Assembly (NCBI RefSeq): GCF_003075525.1
Contig: NZ_QDDR01000003.1
Coordinates: 248,001-312,000 of the forward strand
Direction of reading: 5' to 3'
Origin: Pararhodobacter aggregans
GTDB taxonomy: Bacteria; Pseudomonadota; Alphaproteobacteria; Rhodobacterales; Rhodobacteraceae
Length of the DNA: 64,000 nucleotides
Shown: positions 1 through 8,884 of the stretch, piece by piece
How the letters are laid out: every line of letters starts with the position of its first letter
How positions within the stretch are numbered: position 1 is the stretch's first letter
Notes under the pieces: generated by a model
Databases searched by the model: none
The model's input: the letters and a program-made list of their open reading frames with translations, nothing else
Told to the model about the DNA's origin: nothing
Made by a program: the position numbers and the translations under genes

Positions 1-679
1 GGCCGATGGCGCGGGCGATCTCGGAATAGGTGGTGACCTTGCCCGAGGGGATGGACAGCAGCGCCTCCCAGACCTTGATCTGGAAGGGCGCGCCGATCAG
101 GTAGAGCGGCGTCTCGCTCAGCCCGCCCTTCGCGCCAAAGGCGGTGTCGACCCAGGGCCTCAGCCGCATCGGATCCTCGACAAACCGCGCCTTCGGCCAG
201 CGCCCGGTCAGATCGGCAAAGGCCGCCTCCGCCCCCATCTCGGCGGCGAAACCCATGCCGCAGAGCCCCTTGTCGGTCCCCATGACCAGCGCCGGGCCGA
301 AGGGGCTGTCGAACCAGCCCCAATGGATCACCAGCCCCGCCCCGCCCTTGGCGTAATCGCCGGGCGTCATCGCCTCCCAGCGCAGGAACAGGTCATGCAG
401 CCGCCCCGGGCCCGACAGCCCGCTGGCATGCGCCGCCTCCAGCACGGTGAACCGCTCGGCCAGCAGGCGCCGGGCATGGCCCAGCGCCAGATATTGCTGG
501 TAGCGTTTGGGCGAGACGCCGACCCATTGCGTGAAGACCCGCTGGAAATGCGCCGGGCTCATGCCCAGCCGCCCGGCCAGCTCCTCCAGCGAGACCCGCT
601 CGCCCGCCGCGTCGATCTCGGCAATCGCCCGGCCGATGACCCCGTAATGATAGGCCCGCTCGTCCTGATCCCCGTCCAT
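1..679 (-). CDS. Ada-like AraC regulator / methylated-DNA-protein cysteine methyltransferase (partial)
   Basis: The gene runs off the left edge, so only about the first 226 codons are present. Residues ~12–100 form an AraC-type DNA-binding domain (LEELAGRLGMSPAHFQRVF, then GVSPKRYQQYL). Residues ~105–190 fit the O6-alkylguanine transferase N-terminal fold, and the visible end (FQIKVWEALLSIPSGKVTTY) is the start of the catalytic domain; the PCHR active-site loop lies outside the window. The N-terminal Cys-metal domain of E. coli Ada is absent, the common alphaproteobacterial layout. Expected role: repair of O6-alkylguanine coupled to regulation. The ATG at 679 is preferred because AAGGGG precedes it; an in-frame ATG at 694 lies inside a dispersed repeat. 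Confidence 0.85.
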   Translation of the reverse strand, partial: MDGDQDERAYHYGVIGRAIAEIDAAGERVSLEELAGRLGMSPAHFQRVFTQWVGVSPKRYQQYLALGHARRLLAERFTVLEAAHASGLSGPGRLHDLFLRWEAMTPGDYAKGGAGLVIHWGWFDSPFGPALVMGTDKGLCGMGFAAEMGAEAAFADLTGRWPKARFVEDPMRLRPWVDTAFGAKGGLSETPLYLIGAPFQIKVWEALLSIPSGKVTTYSEIARAIG

Positions 680-680
680 C

Positions 681-715
681 GCCCGCCCCTTCATTCTGCT
701 GCAAATACGCCCTTC
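681..715 (-). repeat. 35-bp dispersed repeat, copy 1
   Basis: Read on the minus strand, these 35 bases match 27070–27104 at 34 of 35 positions (core GCGTATTTGCAGCAGAATGA). Both copies lie between genes. This one sits just upstream of the Ada-like start and supplies its ribosome-binding site, so it may be part of the 5' untranslated region. Confidence 0.7.
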
Positions 716-766
716 GGCACCAACCTATCCCCCGGGTGCCCGGGCTTCGACCCGGAACCTGCGCTT

Positions 767-1942
767 TCAGCCCGCCCACCAGTCGCGCGGCTTCAACCGT
801 TTGGCCCGGCCGGACCGGTCGTCCAGCCACAGGGCCAGCCGTCGCAGCGGCGAGAGCGCCAGCTTCAGCCACAGCCGGTTGCGCCGCTTGCTGAAATCGC
901 GGTTGAACGGGCAGACCCGCAGGCAGATCGCGCAGTCGGAGGCCAGTTTCGCCCAATAGCCGAAGCATTTCTCGGCGTCCGAGGTCCATTTGACCACGCC
1001 CTTGATGGCGCTGCGGTTGGTGCCGCCTGCCTCGGGCGCGCCGAAGGGCAGCGCCTTGACCGGGCAGCCCTCGGCGCAGCGGGTGCAGATGTCGCAGACC
1101 GCCTTCACGCCCAGCGGTTTCGGCGCGTCATGGGCCAGCGGCAGGTCGGTGAAGATCTTGGAAAACCGCAGCCTCGGCCCGAATTCGGGGGTGATGACCA
1201 GCTGGTTGCGGGCGTATTCGCCCAGACCCGCCTTCACCGCGAAGGGGATGACCAGCCCGGTGTCGTTCATCGAGGCCACTGCCCGATAGCCCATGTTGCG
1301 GATGAAGGCCGCAAGCTGCATCACGATCGCCGCCTCGTGGCTGTATTCCCGCCCCGTCGCCGCCCCGGCCAGCGCCGAGGGATAGGTCTGCACCAGCGGC
1401 GCATCCATCTGGTGCCCCAGCACGATGACCGAGCCGAGGCCGGGCGGCAGATCCACCGGCACCTCGGAAAAATCGCGGGTATCGACCTGCGAGGCATAGA
1501 TCCAGCGCGGGTCCATCCCGGTGATGCCGCAGAGGTCCGCGCCAAAGAAGCGGGCGACGCGCTTGACCTCCTCGGCCATCGCCGCCGGGTCCTCGACCGG
1601 CACCTGCACCGGCGCCACCGGCGTGTCGGCGCGGATCGGCGCCTGAAACCCCTCGCGCACCCCCTCGGCGGCGGATCGGTTCGAGATGATATCGCTGACC
1701 AGCCAGGCCGCGTTCCGCAGCGCGAAATCCTTCTGCTGGAACCCCTCGCCCTTTCGCGGTGTGGCGTCGATCCGGTAGCTGCCGAAGAAGGCATCACTCT
1801 GTTTCGAGCGCACCGCAGGATCCCAGAATGCCCGGGTGAAGATGTCGTCGCGCTGGCGGAACCGCTCGAAATCCGCCGTCACCTCGATCCCGGCGGCGGC
1901 ATCGAGCGGATCGGGCGGCAGGTTGTGACCGGGCATGCTCAT
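767..1942 (-). CDS. Reductive-dehalogenase-like 4Fe-4S protein (RdhA family, cytosolic)
   Basis: 391 residues. The C-terminal third carries two ferredoxin clusters: C283, C286, C289, C293 (CDICTRCAEGCP), then C326-x10-C337-x2-C340-x3-C344 followed by PFN. The second spacing, with the KCFGYW context, is that of RdhA corrinoid dehalogenases and not of QueG. The preceding ~200 residues would be the cobalamin-binding, nitroreductase-like part. There is no Tat signal (starts MSMPGHNLPP), no fused NADPH reductase domain and no RdhB anchor nearby, so it is likely cytosolic and dependent on a separate electron donor. Substrate unknown. It is divergent from the MFS gene at 2045. Confidence 0.75.
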   Translation of the reverse strand: MSMPGHNLPPDPLDAAAGIEVTADFERFRQRDDIFTRAFWDPAVRSKQSDAFFGSYRIDATPRKGEGFQQKDFALRNAAWLVSDIISNRSAAEGVREGFQAPIRADTPVAPVQVPVEDPAAMAEEVKRVARFFGADLCGITGMDPRWIYASQVDTRDFSEVPVDLPPGLGSVIVLGHQMDAPLVQTYPSALAGAATGREYSHEAAIVMQLAAFIRNMGYRAVASMNDTGLVIPFAVKAGLGEYARNQLVITPEFGPRLRFSKIFTDLPLAHDAPKPLGVKAVCDICTRCAEGCPVKALPFGAPEAGGTNRSAIKGVVKWTSDAEKCFGYWAKLASDCAICLRVCPFNRDFSKRRNRLWLKLALSPLRRLALWLDDRSGRAKRLKPRDWWAG

Positions 1943-2044
1943 GGCATCGACGCTACGCGGCGGGACCCGGTCAAGTCAAAGCCTCTGGACGCAGGCCCTG
2001 CCCCGCGCCAAGGTAGCGCCAACAGACCGCCTGGACCGACGCGC

Positions 2045-3262
2045 ATGACCCTGCTGATTTCCTTCGCCGCGCTTTTCGTCTCGGTCTTCTTCCTGCAGCT
2101 GGGGCTAGGCGGCGTGGTGCCGCTGGACGCGCTGTCCGGCACCGTGCTGGGGTTCACCGCCGAACAGATCGGCACCATGGGCTCGGCGCATTTCCTGGGC
2201 TTCTTCGTCGGCTGCTGGTGGGCGCCGCGGCTGATGGGCGAGGTCGGCCACGCCCGCGCCTTCGCCGCCTTCACCGCCGCGGGCACCACCGGGATCCTGG
2301 CCCATATGATGTGGCTCGATCCCTGGGCCTGGGCGGGGATGCGCATGCTCTCGGGCCTGGCCGTCGCCGGGTGCTACACGATCATCGAGGCCTGGCTGCA
2401 ATCCAAGGTCACGAACGAGACGCGCGGCCGGGCGATGGGCGTCTACCGGATGGTGGACGTGTCCGGCAACCTGGGCGCGCAGGTGCTGATCGCCTTCCTG
2501 CCGCCCGCGGCTTACGTCAGCTACAACCTGCTCGCGCTCTTCATGTGCTTCGCGATCTTCCCGCTGCTGCTGACCCGGGCCGAGGCCCCCTCGGCCGGTC
2601 CCGCCCCCCGCCTGAGGCCGAAACTCGCCTGGAGCAAATCGCCGCTCGGCGCCGTGGGCGTCGTCGTTTCGGGCATCACCGGCGCTGCCTTCCGCATGGT
2701 CGGCCCCCTCTACGGCATCGCCGTGGGGCTCGAGGCCGACCGCATCGCCCTGTTCCTGTCCGCCTATGTCGTGGGCGGGGCGCTCGCGCAATTCCCGGTC
2801 GGCTGGATCGCCGACAAATACGACCGACGGCTGGTGCTGATCGGCATTTCCGTGGCCTCGATCCTGGGTTGCGTGGCGATGATCGCCGGGGCGCAGGGCA
2901 ACGTCGTCACCATCTTCCTCGCCGCCGCCTTCTTCGGCTTCACCACTTTCCCGATCTATTCGATCTCGACCGCGCATGCCCATGACTTCGCCGAACAGCA
3001 TGAACGGGTCGAACTCAGCGCCGCGCAGATGTTCCTCTATGCGGTGGGCGCCATCGCCTCGCCGGTGATCGCCTCGGCGCTGATCTCGGGCTTTGGACCC
3101 GCCTCGATGTTCATCTTCATCGCGCTGGCGCATGTGCTGCTGATCGTCTTCGGGCTTTACCGCATGCAGGTCGGCCGCACGCCCCCCGCCCATACGCCCT
3201 ATGTCTATACGCCGCGCACGTCCTTCCTGATCGGGCGTTTGCTCCGGCGGCGTGACGACTAG
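2045..3262 (+). CDS. MFS transporter
   Basis: 405 residues, about 12 hydrophobic helices in two halves. The start MTLLISFAALFVSVFFLQLG begins directly in the first helix. The open frame continues far upstream, but only as antisense to the neighbouring gene. Loop motifs are MFS-like: PRLMGEVGHARAF after helix 2, ETRGRAMGVYRM, and GWIADKYDRRLVL in the second half, the classic GxxxDRxGRR-type signature. Inner-membrane carrier of unknown substrate. It shares a 102-bp divergent region with the RdhA-like gene, which makes a transporter/enzyme pairing possible but unproven. nth follows after 38 bases. Confidence 0.85.
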   Translation: MTLLISFAALFVSVFFLQLGLGGVVPLDALSGTVLGFTAEQIGTMGSAHFLGFFVGCWWAPRLMGEVGHARAFAAFTAAGTTGILAHMMWLDPWAWAGMRMLSGLAVAGCYTIIEAWLQSKVTNETRGRAMGVYRMVDVSGNLGAQVLIAFLPPAAYVSYNLLALFMCFAIFPLLLTRAEAPSAGPAPRLRPKLAWSKSPLGAVGVVVSGITGAAFRMVGPLYGIAVGLEADRIALFLSAYVVGGALAQFPVGWIADKYDRRLVLIGISVASILGCVAMIAGAQGNVVTIFLAAAFFGFTTFPIYSISTAHAHDFAEQHERVELSAAQMFLYAVGAIASPVIASALISGFGPASMFIFIALAHVLLIVFGLYRMQVGRTPPAHTPYVYTPRTSFLIGRLLRRRDD

Positions 3263-3300
3263 CCCTTGCGCCACGGCCCCGGCCGGGGCAAGGAACCGAC

Positions 3301-3945
3301 ATGGCCGCGCAACTCGATTACCTCACCCTCAAAGAGATCTTCCGCCGTTTCCAGGCGGCCGAGGCCGAACCCAAGGGCGAACTCGACCATACCAACGCCT
3401 TCACCCTGCTGGTGGCCGTGGCGCTTTCGGCGCAGGCCACCGATGTGGGGGTGAACCGGGCCACCAAGGCCCTGTTCCCCATCGCCGACACGCCGGAAAA
3501 GATGCTGGCGCTGGGCGAGGACGGGTTGATCGAGCATATCAAGACCATCGGCCTTTACCGCAACAAGGCCAAAAACGTCATCAAGCTCTCGCAGATCCTG
3601 GTCGATCACTACGGCGGCGAGGTGCCCTCGTCCCGCGCAGCGCTGCAATCCCTGCCGGGCGTCGGGCGCAAGACGGCGAATGTGGTGCTCAACATGTGGT
3701 GGGGCGTGCCGGCGCAGGCGGTCGACACGCATATCTTCCGCATCGGCAACCGGACCGGCATCTGCCCGGGCAAGGATGTCGACGTCGTGGAACGCGCCAT
3801 CGAGGACAATATCCCCGCCGAATTCCAGCATCACGCCCATCACTGGCTGATCCTGCACGGCCGCTACGTCTGCAAGGCGCGAAAACCCAATTGCCCCGCC
3901 TGCCTGATCCGCGATCTCTGCCCCTTTGAGGAAAAGACCCTATGA
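3301..3945 (+). CDS. nth: Endonuclease III
   Basis: 214 residues, normal length. Bifunctional glycosylase/AP lyase for oxidised pyrimidines in base-excision repair. The helix-hairpin-helix is LPGVGRKTANVV (residues 118–129) with catalytic Lys124; Asp142 follows in VDTHIFRI. The 4Fe-4S ligands are C191, C198, C201 and C207 (C-x6-C-x2-C-x5-C). It begins a tight operon: its stop overlaps the RidA gene start by four bases (ATGA). Confidence 0.97.
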   Translation: MAAQLDYLTLKEIFRRFQAAEAEPKGELDHTNAFTLLVAVALSAQATDVGVNRATKALFPIADTPEKMLALGEDGLIEHIKTIGLYRNKAKNVIKLSQILVDHYGGEVPSSRAALQSLPGVGRKTANVVLNMWWGVPAQAVDTHIFRIGNRTGICPGKDVDVVERAIEDNIPAEFQHHAHHWLILHGRYVCKARKPNCPACLIRDLCPFEEKTL

Positions 3946-4340
3946 CCCGCAGCCTCGTCTCCTCGGGATCCTATCTCGAACCCATCATCGGCTTCAGCCG
4001 CGCCGTGCGCATCGGCCAGCATGTCTCGGTCGCCGGCACCGCACCGATTGCCGAGGGCGGTGGCACGGCGGGCGTGGGCGACATGGCCGCGCAGATGCGC
4101 CGCTGCCTCGAGATCAGCCTCAAGGCCCTTGCGGATGCCGGCGCCCGGCCCGAGGACGTGATCCGCTCGCGCATCATCGTCACCGACATCACCCGCTGGG
4201 AAGAAGCCGCGCGGGTCCATGGCGAGGTCTTCGGCGAGATCCGCCCGGCCTGCACCGTCATGGCCGTGTCAGGCTTCGTCGACCCCGAATGGCTGGTCGA
4301 AACCGAAATCGACGCGATCATCCCGGAGGCATCGCAATGA
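3942..4340 (+). CDS. RidA/YjgF family protein
   Basis: 132 residues. Rid-family small protein; archetypal members deaminate reactive enamines/imines made by PLP enzymes. The fold is recognised from GQHVSVAGTAPI, ARPEDVIRSRIIVTDI and the C-terminal EIDAIIP. The arginine of the archetypal active site (near R105 of RidA) is probably the Arg of GEIRPACTVMAV. It overlaps nth upstream and the kinase gene downstream by four bases each, so the three genes are translationally coupled. Confidence 0.9.
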   Translation: MTRSLVSSGSYLEPIIGFSRAVRIGQHVSVAGTAPIAEGGGTAGVGDMAAQMRRCLEISLKALADAGARPEDVIRSRIIVTDITRWEEAARVHGEVFGEIRPACTVMAVSGFVDPEWLVETEIDAIIPEASQ

Positions 4341-5329
4341 GCAAAACCTATCAGGTCGCCGGCATCGGCAATGCCATCGTCGATGTGATCTCGACCGTGG
4401 ACGACCATTTCCTCGACCATATGGGCATCCACAAGGGGATCATGCAGCTGATCGAACGGGAGCGCGCCGAGACCCTGTTCGGCGCCATGCGCGACCGGCA
4501 GGAGGCCGCGGGCGGCTCGGTCTGCAACACGATCGCGGGCGTGGGCGCGCTGGGCCTGAAAACGGCGCTGGTCGGCCGGGTGCGCGACGACAGCCTGGGC
4601 CGGTTCTTCGCGCAGGACACCGAACGCACCGGCACCGCCTTCGTCAATGCGCCGGTGACGGGCGGCGACCTGCCGACCTCGCGCTCGATGATCTTCGTCA
4701 CGCCCGATGGCGAACGCTCGATGAACACCTATCTCGGCATCTCGTCCGAAGTCGGCCCCGACGATGTCGACGAAGCGGTGATGGGCAACAGCGAGGTCGT
4801 GTTCCTCGAAGGCTATCTCTTCGACAAGGACAAGGGGAAAGAGGCCTTCCTGAAAGCCGCCCGCGCCTGCCACAAGGGCGGCGGCCGCGTCGGCATCGCG
4901 CTGTCGGATCCCTTCTGCGTCGACCGCCACCGCGCCGATTTCCGCCGTCTGGTGGCGAACGAGATGGATTACGTCATCGGCAACGAGAAGGAATGGACCT
5001 CGCTCTACCAGGCCAATGACCTCGACGAGGCGCTGGCCCAGGCGGCCGAAGATTGCGGCATCGTGGTCTGCACCCGCTCGGGCGATCCGGTGGTGCTGAT
5101 CCAGAACGGCCACCGCGTGACGGCCCCGGTGCGCACCGTGGTCCCGGTCGATGCCACGGGCGCGGGCGACCAGTTCGCGGCGGGCTTCCTTTACGGGCTG
5201 GTGACGGGCCATTCGATGGAGACCTGCGGCCGCATGGGCAACATCGCCGCGGCCGAAGTCATCGGCCATATCGGCGCCCGGCCCCGCGCGAATGTGCTCG
5301 CCCTCTACAAGGGTGAAGGGCTGCTCTGA
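4337..5329 (+). CDS. PfkB-family sugar/adenosine kinase
   Basis: 330 residues. The ribokinase fold is shown by the substrate/lid segment [22 protein letters not shown] and by the C-terminal PfkB signature [17 protein letters not shown], which carries the anion hole and catalytic Asp. [20 protein letters not shown] is the middle strand. Rhodobacteraceae members are usually annotated as adenosine kinase; the substrate is not provable here. The ATG at 4337 overlaps the RidA stop by four bases, and the longer upstream reading frame is antisense/overlap sequence. 55 bases then separate it from htpX. Confidence 0.9.
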   Translation: MSKTYQVAGIGNAIVDVISTVDDHFLDHMGIHKGIMQLIERERAETLFGAMRDRQEAAGGSVCNTIAGVGALGLKTALVGRVRDDSLGRFFAQDTERTGTAFVNAPVTGGDLPTSRSMIFVTPDGERSMNTYLGISSEVGPDDVDEAVMGNSEVVFLEGYLFDKDKGKEAFLKAARACHKGGGRVGIALSDPFCVDRHRADFRRLVANEMDYVIGNEKEWTSLYQANDLDEALAQAAEDCGIVVCTRSGDPVVLIQNGHRVTAPVRTVVPVDATGAGDQFAAGFLYGLVTGHSMETCGRMGNIAAAEVIGHIGARPRANVLALYKGEGLL

Positions 5330-5384
5330 TCTTGCAGCGCGCCCGGCACACCCCATATCGGAAACCGTAAGAACGGAGGCGATC

Positions 5385-6290
5385 ATGGGCTACGTCAAGA
5401 CCGGGATCCTGATGGCGGCGATGACCGCCCTGTTCCTCGGCATGGGCTATCTCATCGGCGGGGGCACCGGCGCGCTGATCGCGCTGGTGGTGGCGGCGGG
5501 CATGAATGCCTTCAGCTACTGGAATTCGGATTCGATGGTGCTGCGGATGCATAACGCGCGGCCGGTCGATGCCCATACCGCGCCCGAACTGCAACAGATC
5601 GTCATGGAGCTGTCGCGCAACGCCGGGCTGCCGACGCCCAAGGTCTATGTGATCGAGAGCGACCAGCCCAACGCCTTCGCCACCGGCCGCAACCCCGACA
5701 ACGCCGCGGTGGCGGTGTCGCGCGGGCTGATGGACCGGATGACGCGGGAAGAGGTGGCGGCGGTCGTCGCGCATGAACTCGCGCATATCAAGAATTACGA
5801 CACGCTGACGATGACCATTACCGCAACCTTCGCCGGTGCGATCTCGATGCTGGCGAACTTCGCCATGTTGTTCGGCGGCAACCGCGAACGGGCCAATCCC
5901 ATCGCCATGATCGCCATGATGATCCTGGCGCCGCTGGCTGCGGCGCTGGTGCAGATGGCGATCTCGCGGTCGCGGGAATACGAGGCCGACCGGATCGGCG
6001 CCCAGATCGTCGGCAACCCGCTGTGGCTGGCCGATGCGCTGCGCAAGATCCAGGGCTACGCCAGCCGGATCGACAACGACGCGGCGGAGAGGAACCCGGC
6101 GACGGCGCATCTGTTCATCATTAACCCGCTGCACGCCCACGCCCGGGACAAGCTCTTCTCGACCCACCCGGCGACCGAGAACCGCATCGCCGCGCTCGAG
6201 GCCATGGCCCGCGAGCAGGGCGCCCGGCCCATGCCGCGCCCCACCTCCTCGCGCCCCGTCTCCCGCCAGAACCCGGGCCCCTGGGGCTGA
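5385..6290 (+). CDS. htpX: Membrane protease HtpX homolog
   Basis: 301 residues. M48 zinc metalloprotease for membrane-protein quality control. Zinc site [10 protein letters not shown] (residues ~128–137) with the third ligand Glu in [11 protein letters not shown]. Two N-terminal helices ([20 protein letters not shown] and the next) and a hydrophobic pair around residues 150–190 place it in the inner membrane with a cytosolic active site. The ATG at 5385 has GGAGG at 5375–5379. The C-terminal ~25 residues are Pro/Arg-rich and not conserved in the family. Confidence 0.95.
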   Translation: MGYVKTGILMAAMTALFLGMGYLIGGGTGALIALVVAAGMNAFSYWNSDSMVLRMHNARPVDAHTAPELQQIVMELSRNAGLPTPKVYVIESDQPNAFATGRNPDNAAVAVSRGLMDRMTREEVAAVVAHELAHIKNYDTLTMTITATFAGAISMLANFAMLFGGNRERANPIAMIAMMILAPLAAALVQMAISRSREYEADRIGAQIVGNPLWLADALRKIQGYASRIDNDAAERNPATAHLFIINPLHAHARDKLFSTHPATENRIAALEAMAREQGARPMPRPTSSRPVSRQNPGPWG

Positions 6291-6320
6291 ACCGGCCCGC
6301 CTGTGGCTTCTGTCGGACCG

Positions 6321-6370
6321 GGGGGCCAGCCCCCCGGACCCCCCGGGATATTTAGAGAACAAAGAAGCGC
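6321..6370 (-). repeat. Rhodobacteraceae-type extragenic repeat, copy 1 (inverted)
   Basis: Read on the minus strand this contains TTTGTTCTCTAAATATCCC followed by a C/G-rich hairpin (GGGGGGCC…GGCCCCCC type). The same core recurs at 6427–6472, 27184–27243 and 56934–56992. It lies just past the htpX stop and faces copy 2 with 56 bases between, so the pair separates two converging genes. Likely role: 3' end or terminator-like element. Confidence 0.75.
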
Positions 6371-6426
6371 GATTTACCTTTCATCAAGGTTAACGCGCCC
6401 CCAATCCCGGGAGCGCGCCTTGCTCA

Positions 6427-6472
6427 TTTTTGTTCTGCAAATATCCTGGGGGGCTTGGGGGGCTAGCCCCCC
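6427..6472 (+). repeat. Rhodobacteraceae-type extragenic repeat, copy 2
   Basis: Contains TTTGTTCTGCAAATATCCT, then G-rich sequence ending in the hairpin GGGGGGCTAGCCCCCC (6457–6472). The TAG stop of the CoA-transferase gene on the opposite strand falls inside this hairpin (6463–6465), so the repeat has become the 3' end of that coding sequence. Confidence 0.75.
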
Positions 6473-7593
6473 AATGTCCCGTCCGCCTCACCCAGCGCCG
6501 GCGCCGGCAAGGACGCGCTGCAGCGCTCGCCGTCGATCACAAAGGGCGAGCGCACGCCCTCGTGCGGGCCCAGCGACAGCCGCATCCCCCGCGCCGCGAC
6601 CTGCGGATCGGCGAAGACCTCGTCCATCGTGTTGATCGGCCCGGCCGGGATGCCCTGCGCCTCGCAGGCGGCCAGAAGATCGGCCTTGCTCCAGCCGCGG
6701 GTCTTCTCGGTCAGCAGCGCCACCAGCGCGGCGCGGTTGGCCACGCGGTCGGCGTTTTTCAGATAGGCGGGGTCGGTGATCAGCCCCTCCAGCCCCAGCA
6801 CCCGGCAGAGCCGCTGGTACTGGCCGTCGTTGCCGGTGGCGATGATGATATGGCCGTCCGCGACCTCGAACACCTGATAGGGCACGAGGTTCGGATGCCA
6901 GTTCCCGGTCCGGCCCGGCGGCTGGCCCGAGGCGAGGTAGTTCATCGCCTGATTGGCCATCACCGAGACCGCGCAATCCAGGAGCGCCATGTCGATATGC
7001 GCGCCCTGCCCGGTGCGCGCACGCTCCACCACCGCCGCCAGGATCGCGGTCGAGGCATAGATCCCGGTGAACAGATCCGTCACCGCCACGCCCACGCGAT
7101 GCGGCTCGCCCTCGGCCGGGCCGGTGATCGACATCAGCCCGGACATGCCCTGGATGATGTAATCGTAGCCCGCGCGATGCGCATAGGGGCCGTCCTGCCC
7201 GAAGCCGGTGATCGAGCAATAGATCAGGCGCGGAAACTCGGCCTTCAGCGTCGCGTAATCCAGCCCGTATTTGGCCAGCCCGCCGACCTTGAAATTCTCG
7301 ATCAGGATATCGGCATCGGCCAGCAGCGCCTTGACCCGCGCCTGCCCCTCGGGTGTGCGGAAATCGGCGGTGACCGAGCGTTTGCCCCGGTTGGCGGAAT
7401 GGAAATAGGCCGCGACGGGGGTGCCGTCGCGGTCGATGAAGGGGGGACCCCATTGGCGGGTGTCGTCGCCTTCGGGCGCCTCGACCTTGATCACCTCGGC
7501 CCCGAGGTCGGCCAGCGTCTGACCGGCCCAGGGACCGGCCAGGATGCGGGCCAGTTCGACGACCCGCAGCCCCGCGAGCGGCTTGGCGGACAT
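6463..7593 (-). CDS. CaiB/BaiF-family CoA-transferase
   Basis: 376 residues, usual family length. Class III CoA-transferase moving CoA between carboxylic acids. Recognised from LAGLRVVELARILAGPWAGQTLADLGAEVIKVE, RGKRSVTADFRTPEGQ, the catalytic-Asp region GAHIDMALLD, and GQYQRLCRVLG. Substrate undetermined. The ATG at 7593 overlaps the stop of the DsbA-like gene by one base (TGATG), giving the operon dciA–dsbA–CoA-transferase. The last codons and the stop lie in an extragenic repeat hairpin, so the C-terminus GTLGG is repeat-derived. Confidence 0.93.
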   Translation of the reverse strand: MSAKPLAGLRVVELARILAGPWAGQTLADLGAEVIKVEAPEGDDTRQWGPPFIDRDGTPVAAYFHSANRGKRSVTADFRTPEGQARVKALLADADILIENFKVGGLAKYGLDYATLKAEFPRLIYCSITGFGQDGPYAHRAGYDYIIQGMSGLMSITGPAEGEPHRVGVAVTDLFTGIYASTAILAAVVERARTGQGAHIDMALLDCAVSVMANQAMNYLASGQPPGRTGNWHPNLVPYQVFEVADGHIIIATGNDGQYQRLCRVLGLEGLITDPAYLKNADRVANRAALVALLTEKTRGWSKADLLAACEAQGIPAGPINTMDEVFADPQVAARGMRLSLGPHEGVRSPFVIDGERCSASLPAPALGEADGTLGG

Positions 7594-8279
7594 CAGGTCA
7601 GCAGCGGATCGAGGATCGCGCGGAACTCGTCCATGCTCATGTTGGAATAGGTCGTGCCGTTGATCACGAAGCTGGGCGTGCCCTGGATGCCGTATTCGGT
7701 CATCCCCTCCTGATAGACCTGCATCATCGCCGTGGCGAGGTCGCGGTCGGTCAGGCATTGGTTCAGCTCGTCGTCGGACATGCCGGCGCGGCGGCCGATG
7801 CGGCGCAGGTTGTCGGCCACGGCATTGCCGTCGGCACCGCGGGCCCATTGGTTCTGCTCGTCATAGAGCATGTCCGAGATGCCGAAATAGCGCATCTCGC
7901 CGCCGCAGCGGGCGACCAGCGCCGCCCAGAGGCCGTAGGCGTCGAAATAGACCTCGCGGTATTCGAAGCGCACCTTGCCGGTGTCGACGTATTCGGCCTT
8001 GAGCGCCGGCCAGACATTGGCGTGGAAGCTGGCGCAATGCGGGCAGGTGTAGGAGGCGAATTCGATGATCGTCACCTCGGCGTCGGGATTGCCCAGCACC
8101 AGATCCATCACGCGCGAGGTATCGACCGCGCCTTCACCGGTCTGCGCCTGGGCGGCGGTCGGCAGCAGCGTCTGCGAGAGCGAGGGCGCGCGGCCGCCGG
8201 TCAGGCTGTTCAGACCGGCATAGGCGCCGGCGGCGACCACGGCGGCGCCCCCGGAGAGGAGAAGCGAGCGTCGGTTCAT
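7593..8279 (-). CDS. DsbA-family thiol:disulfide oxidoreductase, exported
   Basis: 228 residues. The N-terminus MNRRSLLLSGGAAVVAAGAYAG is an export signal with an arginine pair. The thioredoxin fold begins near residue 60, with the active site C79-P-H-C82 in FASYTCPHCASFH and the cis-Pro loop GIQGTPSFVING near the C-terminus. Periplasmic role in forming or transferring disulfides. Extra cysteines (RCGGEMR and NQCLTDRD) resemble the second pair of alphaproteobacterial DsbA2-type proteins. The start overlaps the dciA stop by four bases. Confidence 0.92.
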   Translation of the reverse strand: MNRRSLLLSGGAAVVAAGAYAGLNSLTGGRAPSLSQTLLPTAAQAQTGEGAVDTSRVMDLVLGNPDAEVTIIEFASYTCPHCASFHANVWPALKAEYVDTGKVRFEYREVYFDAYGLWAALVARCGGEMRYFGISDMLYDEQNQWARGADGNAVADNLRRIGRRAGMSDDELNQCLTDRDLATAMMQVYQEGMTEYGIQGTPSFVINGTTYSNMSMDEFRAILDPLLT

Positions 8280-8863
8280 GGATCTTCCTTTCTGTCGCCG
8301 GCAGGGCCCTTTGCCCCGAGCCGGTCCTGTCGCAAGAGAACTTGAGTGGCCAGCCGCTCGAGCGCGCTTTTCAGCCCGCTGTCGGCCACCCCCTCGGTCA
8401 GCCCGTCCAGCACGCCCTGCGCGCGGGCCAGCGCCTGGGCCGAGGGGCGGGTGATATTCGGCCCGTCGAAGGGGCGCTGGGCCTCGGCCAGACCCGCCAT
8501 TGTGCCGCGGGCCGAGGTCTGGGTCACGCGGATCCGGGCGATCGCGGCATAGCCGTAGATCGCGTTGACCCGTTCGCGCAGCTTGTCCGCCTGCATCTGC
8601 ACCAAAGGCGCCGCCGCGCCCGAGGTGAGCAGCGTCAGTGTCGCGCCCAGCCCCTGTTTGGCGTAGCTGACATTGACCGGGCGGCAGAGCGGTGCCAGGT
8701 CCGGCCCGGCCACTTCCGGCCAATGGGTCAGCAGGCGGGTCACGGCGAAGCCGCGGGTTTCCCCCGCCTTGCGGATCGGATCGCGCAACAGGCCAGCCGC
8801 AGCCTCGAACCCCCGCATGCGGCGGGGACCCCGGGGGCCGGTTCTGTCGGCGGGTTTGCTCAT
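8276..8863 (-). CDS. dciA: DciA-family (DUF721) protein
   Basis: 195 residues. The N-terminal ~110 residues match the DUF721/DciA domain (GFEAAAGLLRDPIRKAGETRG, LLTHWPEVAGPDLA, ADKLRERVNAIYGY). Known members interact with the replicative helicase DnaB at initiation in bacteria lacking DnaC. The C-terminal ~80 residues are Ala/Arg-rich and poorly conserved. The start MSKPADRTGP is chosen where family similarity begins; in-frame starts further up are possible. It is first gene of the operon with the DsbA-like and CoA-transferase genes and is divergent from mutY. Confidence 0.85.
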   Translation of the reverse strand: MSKPADRTGPRGPRRMRGFEAAAGLLRDPIRKAGETRGFAVTRLLTHWPEVAGPDLAPLCRPVNVSYAKQGLGATLTLLTSGAAAPLVQMQADKLRERVNAIYGYAAIARIRVTQTSARGTMAGLAEAQRPFDGPNITRPSAQALARAQGVLDGLTEGVADSGLKSALERLATQVLLRQDRLGAKGPAGDRKEDP

Positions 8864-8884
8864 GCGGCGGGCGGCTTTCCTGTC

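Noticed and set aside
767-1942. Epoxyqueuosine reductase QueG
   Set aside because: The second cluster has C-x10-C-x2-C-x3-C with KCFGYW and CPFN context, which is the RdhA pattern, and there is no HEAT-like C-terminus.
323-2044. Long open extension upstream of the MFS gene in its frame
   Set aside because: It is antisense to the Ada-like and RdhA-like genes and has no family similarity; the transporter begins at the helix starting at 2045.
6463-6472. Frameshifted end of the CoA-transferase gene
   Set aside because: The family-typical C-terminal region is complete before the repeat; only a few residues are repeat-derived.
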